13,051 nucleotides of DNA from Oceanococcus sp041619315 (lineage in GTDB: Bacteria; Pseudomonadota; Gammaproteobacteria; Nevskiales; Oceanococcaceae), in contig JBFKEC010000071.1 in the NCBI GenBank assembly GCA_041619315.1, positions 1 to 13,051 on the forward strand, read 5' to 3'. This document shows, piece after piece, positions 1 to 6,199 of this stretch. Made by a program: the position numbers and the translations under genes. Numbering within the stretch: the stretch's first letter is position 1; the number at the start of each line of letters is the position of its first letter. The notes under the pieces were generated by a model. That model worked only from the letters and a program-made list of their open reading frames with translations. It had not been told where the DNA came from and ran no database searches.

Positions 1-609
1 GATCGCTGGTTTGAAGACCGCCGCGCGGCGCTGGCGTGTATGACCATTGCGCTGTTAATTGGTGCCCTGAGCCTGGGTGGCGAGCAACTGACAGAACTTT
101 TGCGCTACGACCGTGGCGCAATAAACGCCGGTGAGTGGTGGCGAACCATCACAGGCCATCTGGTGCATGCCAGTGTCGCTCACACCTTGCTCAACGTTGC
201 CGGACTGATCCTGATTGCACTGCTGTTCCCCGAACCCATGCCTTTATGGCGCTGGGGCTGGCGCACGCTGATACTCAGCCTGGGGATCAGCGCACTGATG
301 TACTGGCGGCTGCCCAATCTTGGCTGGTATGTCGGCCTGTCTGGAAGCTTGCATGGCCTGTTTGTACTTGGCTTTTGGTGGCTGTTTCGTCAGGGCGACA
401 GGCTCGCACCCATCCTTTTGTTAGTGCTCATCAGCAAACTGATGTGGGAACATTTCAATGGACCGATCACAAGCAACGAAGAACTGGTTGGCGTACCTGT
501 CCTGGTAGAGGCCCACAGTTACGGCGCATTGTGTGCGGTCATATACCTTGCGATCGCCGGGCTTTGGCAACGGCTGAGCGCACACACAAAAGAAAATGGA
601 GACGACTGA
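1..609 (+). CDS. rrtA: Rhombosortase (rhomboid-family membrane serine protease), 5' partial
   Basis: Rhombosortases are rhomboid-like intramembrane proteases that process proteins bearing a C-terminal GlyGly-CTERM sorting tail during surface sorting. Numbering from the ATG at base 40, the protein has several hydrophobic membrane segments. A rhomboid-type H-x5-H-x3-N pattern is at about 43-52, the catalytic serine motif GLSGSLHG is at 99-106 (Ser101), and the partner histidine is in EAHSYGA (His159). The roughly 190-residue length and the minimal core suit this family rather than larger GlpG-type rhomboids. The frame stays open to base 1, no Shine-Dalgarno sequence precedes the ATG at 40, and the upstream residues (RRAAL) look like a cytoplasmic lead-in, so the true start is probably outside the window. 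It ends one base before the preferred fabD start and probably shares its transcript. No GlyGly-CTERM substrate is visible here. Confidence 0.82.
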   Translation, partial: DRWFEDRRAALACMTIALLIGALSLGGEQLTELLRYDRGAINAGEWWRTITGHLVHASVAHTLLNVAGLILIALLFPEPMPLWRWGWRTLILSLGISALMYWRLPNLGWYVGLSGSLHGLFVLGFWWLFRQGDRLAPILLLVLISKLMWEHFNGPITSNEELVGVPVLVEAHSYGALCAVIYLAIAGLWQRLSAHTKENGDD

Positions 610-610
610 T

Positions 611-1555
611 TTGAGTGCATACGCATTTGTTTTCCCTGGCCAGGGCTCACAAAGCCTGGGCATGCTGAACGAGTGGACACAGTTCAGTCCCGTGGTTCGC
701 GAAACGTTACAAGAGGCCAACGATGCGATTGGCTTTGATCTGGCCGGCATTGTTGCGCAGGGGACGCAAGATGAGCTGAACCGCACCGCCATAACCCAGC
801 CTGCCATGCTGATGGCAGACATCGCCATCTGGCGAGCCTGGCAACAGCTGGGCGCACCGGCGCCGCGCGTGGTGGCCGGCCACAGCCTTGGCGAATATGC
901 TGCGCTGGTCGCCGCCCAGGTCATGGATTTTTCGGATGCGCTGCACCTGGTGCATCAGCGCGGCACCTGGATGCAGGACGCTGTTCCCGAGGGCGTGGGC
1001 GCCATGGCTGCGGTGGTTGGGCTGGATGATGCCGGGGTGATCAACCTGTGCCAGACCCACGCCGGCAGCGACGTGCTGCAAGCGGTCAATTTCAATGCGC
1101 CCGGTCAGGTTGTGGTGGCTGGCCATCAGGCTGCGGTCAAACGCCTGGTCGACAACGCCAAGGCATCCGGTGCGCGCATGGCCAAGATGCTCGCCGTAAG
1201 CGTGCCAGCCCACAGCAGCCTGATGGCGCCGGTTCAACACAACCTCAGCCAGGCCCTGCAGGACATAAGCTTGCGCGCACCAACCATCCCGGTGCTGCAT
1301 AACGTTACAGCCCAAACATGCAGCCAACCCGAACAGATCGCTGATTTGGTCGCCCGCCAGGTCTGTGCGCCGGTGCGCTGGGTCGACACACTCGTTGCTG
1401 CGAGCGAACAGCATGGGGTCGAGCGTGGCTATGAATGCGGCCCCGGGCAAGTCCTGTGCGGTCTGGCCAAGCGCACCATCAAACACGTACCGTTCCACAG
1501 CCTGGCGCAGCCAGAGCAGCTTGAACAATGGATCACAACGGAGGACAGCGCATGA
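611..1555 (+). CDS. fabD: Malonyl-CoA:ACP transacylase
   Basis: FabD moves malonyl from CoA to the phosphopantetheine arm of ACP, supplying the extender unit for fatty-acid elongation in the cytoplasm. The N-terminal FVFPGQGSQ, the nucleophile motif GHSLG and the later PAHSSLM motif are all present. I prefer the TTG at 611 over the ATG at 596. The TTG has GGAG nine bases upstream, follows the rrtA stop directly, and gives catalytic Ser92, Arg117 and His201, the same numbers as in E. coli FabD. The ATG at 596 has no good ribosome site and would add five residues (METTD). The product from 611 is 314 residues, close to the family norm. It overlaps fabG by 4 bases (ATGA), so the two are probably translationally coupled. 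The function is certain; only the start is open. Confidence 0.96.
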   Translation: MSAYAFVFPGQGSQSLGMLNEWTQFSPVVRETLQEANDAIGFDLAGIVAQGTQDELNRTAITQPAMLMADIAIWRAWQQLGAPAPRVVAGHSLGEYAALVAAQVMDFSDALHLVHQRGTWMQDAVPEGVGAMAAVVGLDDAGVINLCQTHAGSDVLQAVNFNAPGQVVVAGHQAAVKRLVDNAKASGARMAKMLAVSVPAHSSLMAPVQHNLSQALQDISLRAPTIPVLHNVTAQTCSQPEQIADLVARQVCAPVRWVDTLVAASEQHGVERGYECGPGQVLCGLAKRTIKHVPFHSLAQPEQLEQWITTEDSA

Positions 1556-2286
1556 GCGCAATGCAGGGCAAGACGGTACTGGTCACCGGCGCCAGTCGCG
1601 GGATCGGTCAGGCCATCGCCGATCGATTGGCCAGGCAGGGCGCATGTGTCATCGGCACCGCCACCAGCGAAAGCGGTGCACAAGCCATAGCTGCGCGACT
1701 GCAGGCCATAAACCCGGAATGTAATGGGCGCGCGCTGAACGTGACCGACGCTGAGGCCTGCGCGGCATTGATCAGCGAAATGGGCAGTCCGGACGTGCTG
1801 ATCAACAATGCTGCAATCACCCGTGACACCCTGCTGCTGCGCATGAAAGATGCTGACTTCGACGATGTCATTGCGACCAATTTGTCGGCAGTTTCGCGCA
1901 TGAGTCGCCTGGTGCTCAAAGGCATGATGAAGAAACGCTGGGGCCGCATCATCAGCATAAGCTCAGTGGTTGGCTTTTCCGGCAATGCCGGGCAAACCAA
2001 CTACGCCGCAGCCAAGGCCGGTGTGGTTGGATTTTCAAAGGCACTGGCGCGCGAAGTCGCTTCGCGCAACATCACGGTGAACCTGGTTGCACCGGGATTC
2101 ATTGATACCGACATGACGAAAAACCTGCCGGATTCGGTCAAAACCGGACTGCTGGATCAAATCCCACTGGGTCGTCTGGGCGGGGCTGAAGATGTTGCCG
2201 CCGCCGTTGCATTTCTGGCCAGCGATGACGCTGGCTACGTGACTGGACAGACCCTGCATGTCAACGGTGGCATGTTGATGCCTTGA
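1552..2286 (+). CDS. fabG: 3-oxoacyl-ACP reductase
   Basis: FabG is the NADPH-dependent short-chain dehydrogenase that reduces 3-oxoacyl-ACP to 3-hydroxyacyl-ACP in each elongation cycle. Visible features are the cofactor motif TGASRGIG at residues 12-19, an NNAA motif at 85-88 (NNAG in many relatives), catalytic Ser138, Tyr151 and Lys155 in NYAAAKAG, the PGFIDTDMT loop, and the C-terminal HVNGGMLMP. The start is set by GGAGG at 1540-1544, seven bases before the ATG. This yields 244 residues with catalytic numbering identical to E. coli FabG. An upstream in-frame ATG at 1528 would lie inside fabD and lacks this support. After the stop comes a 156-base gap before acpP, the first break in the block. 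Confidence 0.97.
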   Translation: MSAMQGKTVLVTGASRGIGQAIADRLARQGACVIGTATSESGAQAIAARLQAINPECNGRALNVTDAEACAALISEMGSPDVLINNAAITRDTLLLRMKDADFDDVIATNLSAVSRMSRLVLKGMMKKRWGRIISISSVVGFSGNAGQTNYAAAKAGVVGFSKALAREVASRNITVNLVAPGFIDTDMTKNLPDSVKTGLLDQIPLGRLGGAEDVAAAVAFLASDDAGYVTGQTLHVNGGMLMP

Positions 2287-2309
2287 GTGGGTTAAAATCC
2301 CAGCCACAA

Positions 2310-2320
2310 CGCAGTCCGAA
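2310..2320 (+). repeat. 11-base direct repeat, copy 1 (upstream of acpP promoter)
   Basis: CGCAGTCCGAA occurs here and again, exactly, at 2395-2405. The copies are 85 bases apart, about eight helical turns, and bracket the proposed acpP promoter. An exact 11-base match inside a 156-base spacer is unlikely by chance. A regulator-binding role is inference. Confidence 0.55.
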
Positions 2321-2359
2321 TTTTTTACCCAGGCCCTGAAAGCTCAACAATAACCTTGC

Positions 2360-2388
2360 TGGCAGGGCAGGGGGCAATTCACTAGAAT
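2360..2388 (+). promoter_or_regulatory. Probable acpP promoter
   Basis: A good sigma-70 -10 box, TAGAAT, lies at 2383-2388. A 17-base spacer puts a weak -35 (TGGCAG, 2360-2365) upstream; a better-looking TTGCTG at 2356-2361 gives an over-long 21-base spacer. The bases just after the -10 are GC-rich (GACGCGCGC), the kind of discriminator found at stringently controlled promoters; control by ppGpp is inference. The start would fall around 2395, about 48 bases before acpP. An inverted pair, GCCCTG (2333-2338) and CAGGGC (2363-2368), overlaps the -35 region. A separate acpP promoter would fit the large amounts of ACP that cells need. Confidence 0.45.
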
Positions 2389-2394
2389 GACGCG

Positions 2395-2405
2395 CGCAGT
2401 CCGAA
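2395..2405 (+). repeat. 11-base direct repeat, copy 2 (at the start of the acpP transcript)
   Basis: This is an exact second copy of CGCAGTCCGAA (first at 2310-2320), lying 6 to 17 bases downstream of the TAGAAT box. It therefore covers the expected transcription start and early leader of acpP. A protein bound to both copies could loop or block the promoter, but nothing in the sequence names such a protein. Confidence 0.55.
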
Positions 2406-2442
2406 AGGCTGTGCTACTACCAAGAGAGGGAGCAAACCCAAG

Positions 2443-2685
2443 ATGAGTAATATCGACGAGCGAGTCAAAAAGATCATTGCTGAGCAGCTCAGCGTGGAAA
2501 TCGAGAAGATCACGCCCGAAGCGCGCTTCGTGGACGATCTGGGTGCCGATTCGCTCGATACCGTCGAGCTCGTAATGGCACTGGAAGAGGAATTCGAAAT
2601 CGACATTCCTGACGAAGAAGCTGAAAAAATCGTGACCTTCCAGGATGTCCTGAATTACGTCCAGTCCAACGCCAGCGACGCTTAA
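2443..2685 (+). CDS. acpP: Acyl carrier protein
   Basis: ACP is the small acidic four-helix protein that carries growing acyl chains on a phosphopantetheine arm and presents them to the Fab enzymes, and to lipid A and phospholipid acyltransferases. At 80 residues it has the usual length. The attachment motif DSLD is present with Ser37 (counted from Met), followed by the highly conserved helix II segment TVELVMALEEEFEI. The C-terminal tail (FQDVLNYVQSNASDA) is more variable, as in the family. A GAGGGAG ribosome site at 2426-2432 lies ten bases before the ATG. The gene has its own likely promoter and is followed by a strong hairpin, suggesting it is expressed above its neighbours. Confidence 0.98.
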   Translation: MSNIDERVKKIIAEQLSVEIEKITPEARFVDDLGADSLDTVELVMALEEEFEIDIPDEEAEKIVTFQDVLNYVQSNASDA

Positions 2686-2705
2686 GTTGCAGCGGTAATT
2701 GTTCC

Positions 2706-2732
2706 CTCCTGCGACCCGTTAGGGCGCAGGAG
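2706..2732 (+). terminator. Hairpin after acpP, possible attenuating terminator
   Basis: CTCCTGCG at 2706-2713 pairs perfectly with CGCAGGAG at 2725-2732. CCC (2715-2717) pairs with GGG (2722-2724), closing a GTTA loop and leaving one bulged A at 2714, for 11 pairs in all. The following ACTTTCTCC is only a weak U tract. Partial termination, or 3'-end protection of a short acpP message with reduced read-through to fabF, is therefore more likely than a complete stop. Confidence 0.5.
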
Positions 2733-2743
2733 ACTTTCTCCTC

Positions 2744-2780
2744 GCTGTTGCACTGTCGTCCTGACAGGGTCGTCAACAGC
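2744..2780 (+). other. Nested stem-loop in the fabF leader
   Basis: GCTGTTG (2744-2750) pairs with CAACAGC (2774-2780). Inside it, CTGTC (2753-2757) pairs with GACAG (2763-2767), giving a two-tier stem with an uneven internal loop. It ends 15 bases before the GAGGT ribosome site of fabF, so it does not hide that site. It may shape the mRNA end or be incidental. Confidence 0.3.
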
Positions 2781-2806
2781 AGCAAGTACCTTCACGAGGT
2801 GCTGAA

Positions 2807-4048
2807 ATGATGCCGAAACGACGTGTTGTGGTGACCGGCCTGGGTGCCGTGTCGCCAGTGGGCTTGTCTGCGCAAGAATCCTGGTCGTCAGTCAAGGCCG
2901 GGAAAAGTGGTATCGGGCCGATTGACAGCTACGATGCCAGTGCTTATCCAACCCGCATTGCCGGGCTGGTCCGTGGCTTTGATATCGAGCAGTACATGAG
3001 CCCCAAGGATGCACGCAAGTGCGATCCTTTCATTCACTATGGCATCGCCGCCAGCGATGAAGCACTCAACGATGCCGGGATCGATCTCGACAGCGCTGAC
3101 CGCGATCGCATCGGGGTCCATGTTGGATCCGGTATCGGCGGCATTGGCAACATCGAAAAGAACCATCAGCTGTTGCTCGACAAGGGTGTACGCAAAGTCT
3201 CACCGTTCTTCGTGCCGAGCAGCATCATCAACATGATTTCGGGCAATATCTCGATCCGACACGGATTGAGCGGCCCGAATCTGGCCACGGTGACGGCCTG
3301 CACCACGGCCACGCATTGCATTGGCCTGTCCGCGCGTTTGATCGCGCACGGAGATGCCGATGTCATGATTGCCGGCGGCGCCGAAGCCGGCTCCAGCCCG
3401 CTGGGCATGGCCGGATTCTGTGCCGCTCGGGCGTTATCACAGCGCAACGATGCGCCGCATGCGGCCAGCCGCCCATGGGACAAGGATCGTGACGGCTTTG
3501 TCCTGGGTGATGGGGCGGGCGTACTGGTGCTTGAAGAATATGAGCACGCCAAGGCACGCGGCGCAAAGATCTACGCTGAACTCACCGGATTCGGCATGAG
3601 CGGCGATGCGTATCACATCACGTCCCCGCTTGAAGACGGTCGCGGCGCTTTCAAATGCATGGAAAACGCGCTGCGTGATGCCGACCTGGGTGCGCAAGAC
3701 GTGCAGTACATCAACGCCCACGGCACCTCCACCATGGCCGGCGATGTCGCGGAATCCAAAGCCATACGGCGTATGTTTGGCAGCCACGCAGACAGCCTGC
3801 CGGTCAGTTCGACCAAATCGATGACGGGCCATCTGCTCGGCGCCGCTGGCGGACTTGAGGCCGTGCTGTGCCTGCTGGCTATGCGCGACAGCATCATTCC
3901 GCCGACTATCAATCTGGATCAACCCGGCGAAGGCTGTGATCTCGACTACGTGCCGCATACCGCACGCGAGGCCAGTCTGGACGTTGTACTGTCCAACTCG
4001 TTCGGGTTTGGCGGCACCAATGGCACGCTGATTTTCCAGCGCGTCTGA
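2807..4048 (+). CDS. fabF: 3-oxoacyl-ACP synthase II (KAS II)
   Basis: FabF condenses malonyl-ACP with acyl-ACP, extends chains to C16-C18, and sets the temperature-dependent unsaturated:saturated balance in E. coli. It is 413 residues. The thiolase-fold catalytic residues are in place: Cys165 in TVTACTTATH, His305 in NAHGTSTMAGD, Lys337 and His342 in TKSMTGHLLGAAG, plus the C-terminal NSFGFGGTN glycine loop. The numbers sit two above E. coli FabF, matching the slightly longer N-terminus. Two adjacent ATGs (2807 and 2810) could start it; GAGGT at 2796-2800 serves either. KAS II fits better than KAS I because of the adjacency to acpP and the overall sequence. pabB begins eight bases after the stop. 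Confidence 0.96.
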   Translation: MMPKRRVVVTGLGAVSPVGLSAQESWSSVKAGKSGIGPIDSYDASAYPTRIAGLVRGFDIEQYMSPKDARKCDPFIHYGIAASDEALNDAGIDLDSADRDRIGVHVGSGIGGIGNIEKNHQLLLDKGVRKVSPFFVPSSIINMISGNISIRHGLSGPNLATVTACTTATHCIGLSARLIAHGDADVMIAGGAEAGSSPLGMAGFCAARALSQRNDAPHAASRPWDKDRDGFVLGDGAGVLVLEEYEHAKARGAKIYAELTGFGMSGDAYHITSPLEDGRGAFKCMENALRDADLGAQDVQYINAHGTSTMAGDVAESKAIRRMFGSHADSLPVSSTKSMTGHLLGAAGGLEAVLCLLAMRDSIIPPTINLDQPGEGCDLDYVPHTAREASLDVVLSNSFGFGGTNGTLIFQRV

Positions 4049-4055
4049 TCGCGTC

Positions 4056-5357
4056 ATGCACGCGGTATCCCGTCTGGACGGGCAGCTAGATCTGTTCGCC
4101 ATCCATCGCCGGCATACCGCACACTTTCCCTTTTTGCTTGAGAGTCGTCAGCACAATCCGCTGATCGGCCGTTACAGCCTGTTGCTCGGGCAAGCCGGCG
4201 AACAACGTCATTGCTACAACGTGCCTGATTTGGCCGGCTTCTATGACACGTTGCCAGTCAGTGCGCGGGTGCCGACGACGCCGGGCCTGCCATTTGTTGG
4301 CGGCTGGTTCGTATATCTGTCGTATGAGGCGGCCTGGTCCTTGCAACCGCATCTGCCGATGCTCGCTGGTGAAAACACAGCGCCATTGGCCAGCGCGGTG
4401 TATTGCAGCCAGGCCTTGATCGTTGACCACATCGACAACTGCAGCTGGCTGGTGGGGCTGGATGCCCAGTCGCTGGCTCAATTGCAAGGCGACACAGCCA
4501 AACAGGCAAGCCCCGACAACTGGCCCGCCATGCATTTTCGCAGCGAGCCGCCAGAGCGCTTTCATGCGGCGGTCGAGCGCGCCGTTGAATACATACTCGC
4601 CGGTGATATCTATCAAGCCAATCTGTCTCGGCGCTGGCAGGGTGAGGGCGTGCCTGCGGCGTGCATGATTGATGCCTATGCACGATTGCGCCAACGCAAT
4701 GCGGCCAGTTTTGCCGCATCAGTTCAACTGCCCGGACTGCAGCTGGCCAGCGCATCTCCAGAACGCCTGTTCCGCGTGAACGATCAGTGTGTCGAAACCC
4801 GCCCGATTGCCGGAACACGACCACGCCACCCAGACCCGCAACGCGACCAGGCCCTGATCGATGAATTGCTCGCCCATCCCAAGGAGCGCGCCGAACACAT
4901 CATGCTGGTCGATCTGGAACGCCATGATCTGGGCCGCATCTGCACACCCGGCAGTGTCGAGGTCAATGAATTGCTGGCTCTGGAAACCTACGCCAGCGTC
5001 CACCACATCGTATCCAACATACGCGGCCAGTTGCGGCCCCGGCTACGCGCCCAGGACTTGTTTGGCGCATTGTTTCCGGGCGGCACCATCACTGGCTGCC
5101 CCAAGCTGCGCTGCATGCAGGTTATCCACGAGTTGGAGCAACGCCAGCGTGGCCCGTACACCGGAAGTCTGGGTTACATATCGGATTGCGGGCACATGGA
5201 TTTCAACATCCTGATTCGGACTTTGGTGCGACACAAGGGGCGGGTTCACATTGATGCCGGCGCCGGCATCGTGGCCGACTCGGTGGCCGAGCTTGAAACC
5301 GCAGAAACACAAGCCAAAGCGGATGGCCTGTTGCGCGTGCTGGGGCAGGGCCAATGA
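4056..5357 (+). CDS. pabB: Aminodeoxychorismate synthase component I
   Basis: PabB converts chorismate plus ammonia (supplied by the PabA glutaminase, not in this window) to 4-amino-4-deoxychorismate for folate. The 433-residue protein has the N-terminal domain with an LLES motif at 27-30 and a C-terminal chorismate-binding domain. That domain includes DIYQANLSRRW (184-194), TRPIAGTRPR (248-257), HIMLVDLERHDLGRI (281-295), FPGGTITGCPK (340-350) and the YTGSLGYI segment (368-375). Two positions are unusual. The lysine of the classical PIKGT motif is Ala252, as in anthranilate synthase, and the usual Asn of the DLxRNDLGR motif is His290. I still call PabB because pabC overlaps it by ATGA and no trp genes are present. 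TrpE is the main alternative. No clear ribosome site precedes the ATG, so coupling to fabF is likely. Confidence 0.85.
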   Translation: MHAVSRLDGQLDLFAIHRRHTAHFPFLLESRQHNPLIGRYSLLLGQAGEQRHCYNVPDLAGFYDTLPVSARVPTTPGLPFVGGWFVYLSYEAAWSLQPHLPMLAGENTAPLASAVYCSQALIVDHIDNCSWLVGLDAQSLAQLQGDTAKQASPDNWPAMHFRSEPPERFHAAVERAVEYILAGDIYQANLSRRWQGEGVPAACMIDAYARLRQRNAASFAASVQLPGLQLASASPERLFRVNDQCVETRPIAGTRPRHPDPQRDQALIDELLAHPKERAEHIMLVDLERHDLGRICTPGSVEVNELLALETYASVHHIVSNIRGQLRPRLRAQDLFGALFPGGTITGCPKLRCMQVIHELEQRQRGPYTGSLGYISDCGHMDFNILIRTLVRHKGRVHIDAGAGIVADSVAELETAETQAKADGLLRVLGQGQ

Positions 5358-6199
5358 GTTTGGACATCCTTGTCGATGGCCAGCCCGGCACGCAGATTCC
5401 GGCCCATGATCGCGCCTTTCAATATGGCGACGGGGTGTTCCGCACCATGCTGGTCTGGGACGGTGCCATTCAGGCCCTGCAGGCTCAGCTCGACAAACTG
5501 TATGCAGATGCCGCAGCCCTGGCATTGCATGCTCCCGGGCGCGAGGAGCTTGAGTACACCCTCAAGACGCGCGCACGCAGCCTGCATCGCGGCGTGGTCA
5601 AACTGCTGATCAGCGCCGGAGACAGCGCACGTGGCTATGCCCGCAGTGCAAACGCCAGCCGCTGGGTCGTGTTCAGTGCGCCGCTGCCAGCACTAGACCA
5701 CACCCTGTGGCGCAACGGTGTAATTGTGGCCGATGCCAGTTGGCCGCTCAGCGAAAACCCGTTACTCGCCGGGATCAAGCATTTGAACCGGCTGGATCAG
5801 GTCATGGCCCGCCGCCAGCTGCCACAGGGCTGTCACGAAAGCCTGATGTATGACTCGCAAGGACAGGCAGTATCCGGCGGCATGAGCAATGTGCTGTGGT
5901 ATGCCGACGGACACTGGCACACCCCGGCTCTGAGTCGTTGCGGGGTCGCCGGACAGTTGCGCGAACGCATCATGCACAGGCTTGATAGCCGCCTCCACAT
6001 CGTTGCGGCGAACCGCGAGGCATTGCAGCGCGCGGATGCCATCGTGCTGTGCAATTCGGTTATTGGCATATGGCCTGTGCGAGAATGGCGAGATGCACAA
6101 AATCAGCGTGTGCGTGAGTGGAAAAATCCTGGTGAGCATGCCGCAGTTCAGCAACTGCGCGCTCTGATTCAGCATCCCTGGCAAGGAGAACATGTCTAA
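5354..6199 (+). CDS. pabC: Aminodeoxychorismate lyase (fold-type IV PLP enzyme)
   Basis: PabC releases pyruvate from aminodeoxychorismate to give p-aminobenzoate, completing the step begun by PabB. At 281 residues it has the class IV aminotransferase layout: HDRAFQYGDGVFRTM at 18-32, the PLP lysine in AGIKHLNRLDQVMARR (Lys142), GGMSNVLW at 175-182, and the CGVAGQLRERIM segment near 200. One odd feature stands out. Where relatives have Glu before the SN(L/V)(F/W) strand (VIEGTMSN in many, VTECCAAN in E. coli), this protein has AVSGGMSN, with Ser174 at the Glu position. That Glu normally contacts the pyridine nitrogen of PLP. The rest of the frame is clean. The start overlaps the pabB stop by ATGA, and the end overlaps mltG by 8 bases. 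Confidence 0.88.
   Translation: MSLDILVDGQPGTQIPAHDRAFQYGDGVFRTMLVWDGAIQALQAQLDKLYADAAALALHAPGREELEYTLKTRARSLHRGVVKLLISAGDSARGYARSANASRWVVFSAPLPALDHTLWRNGVIVADASWPLSENPLLAGIKHLNRLDQVMARRQLPQGCHESLMYDSQGQAVSGGMSNVLWYADGHWHTPALSRCGVAGQLRERIMHRLDSRLHIVAANREALQRADAIVLCNSVIGIWPVREWRDAQNQRVREWKNPGEHAAVQQLRALIQHPWQGEHV

Noticed and set aside
707..1561. Long minus-strand open frame (about 284 codons) across fabD
   Set aside because: It is the antisense shadow of fabD. The sequence shows no recognisable fold, is rich in His/Arg/Gln, and has no ribosome site, while the plus strand encodes an unmistakable FabD.
2288..2303. GGGTTAAAATCCCA resembles a tRNA T-arm
   Set aside because: The sequence just before it is the fabG coding end, with no acceptor, D or anticodon arms. 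No tRNA can be folded here and no integrase is nearby, so it is not an attachment site on this evidence.
3437..4102. Minus-strand open frame of about 221 codons across fabF
   Set aside because: It lies opposite highly conserved fabF sequence, has no family resemblance, and runs into the fabF/pabB junction. It is a codon-bias shadow.
4056..5357. Anthranilate synthase TrpE, because of PIAGT and LLES
   Set aside because: The gene overlaps pabC by ATGA, there is no trpG, trpD or trpC, and LLES-like motifs also occur in PabB proteins. PabB is the better call, though not proven.
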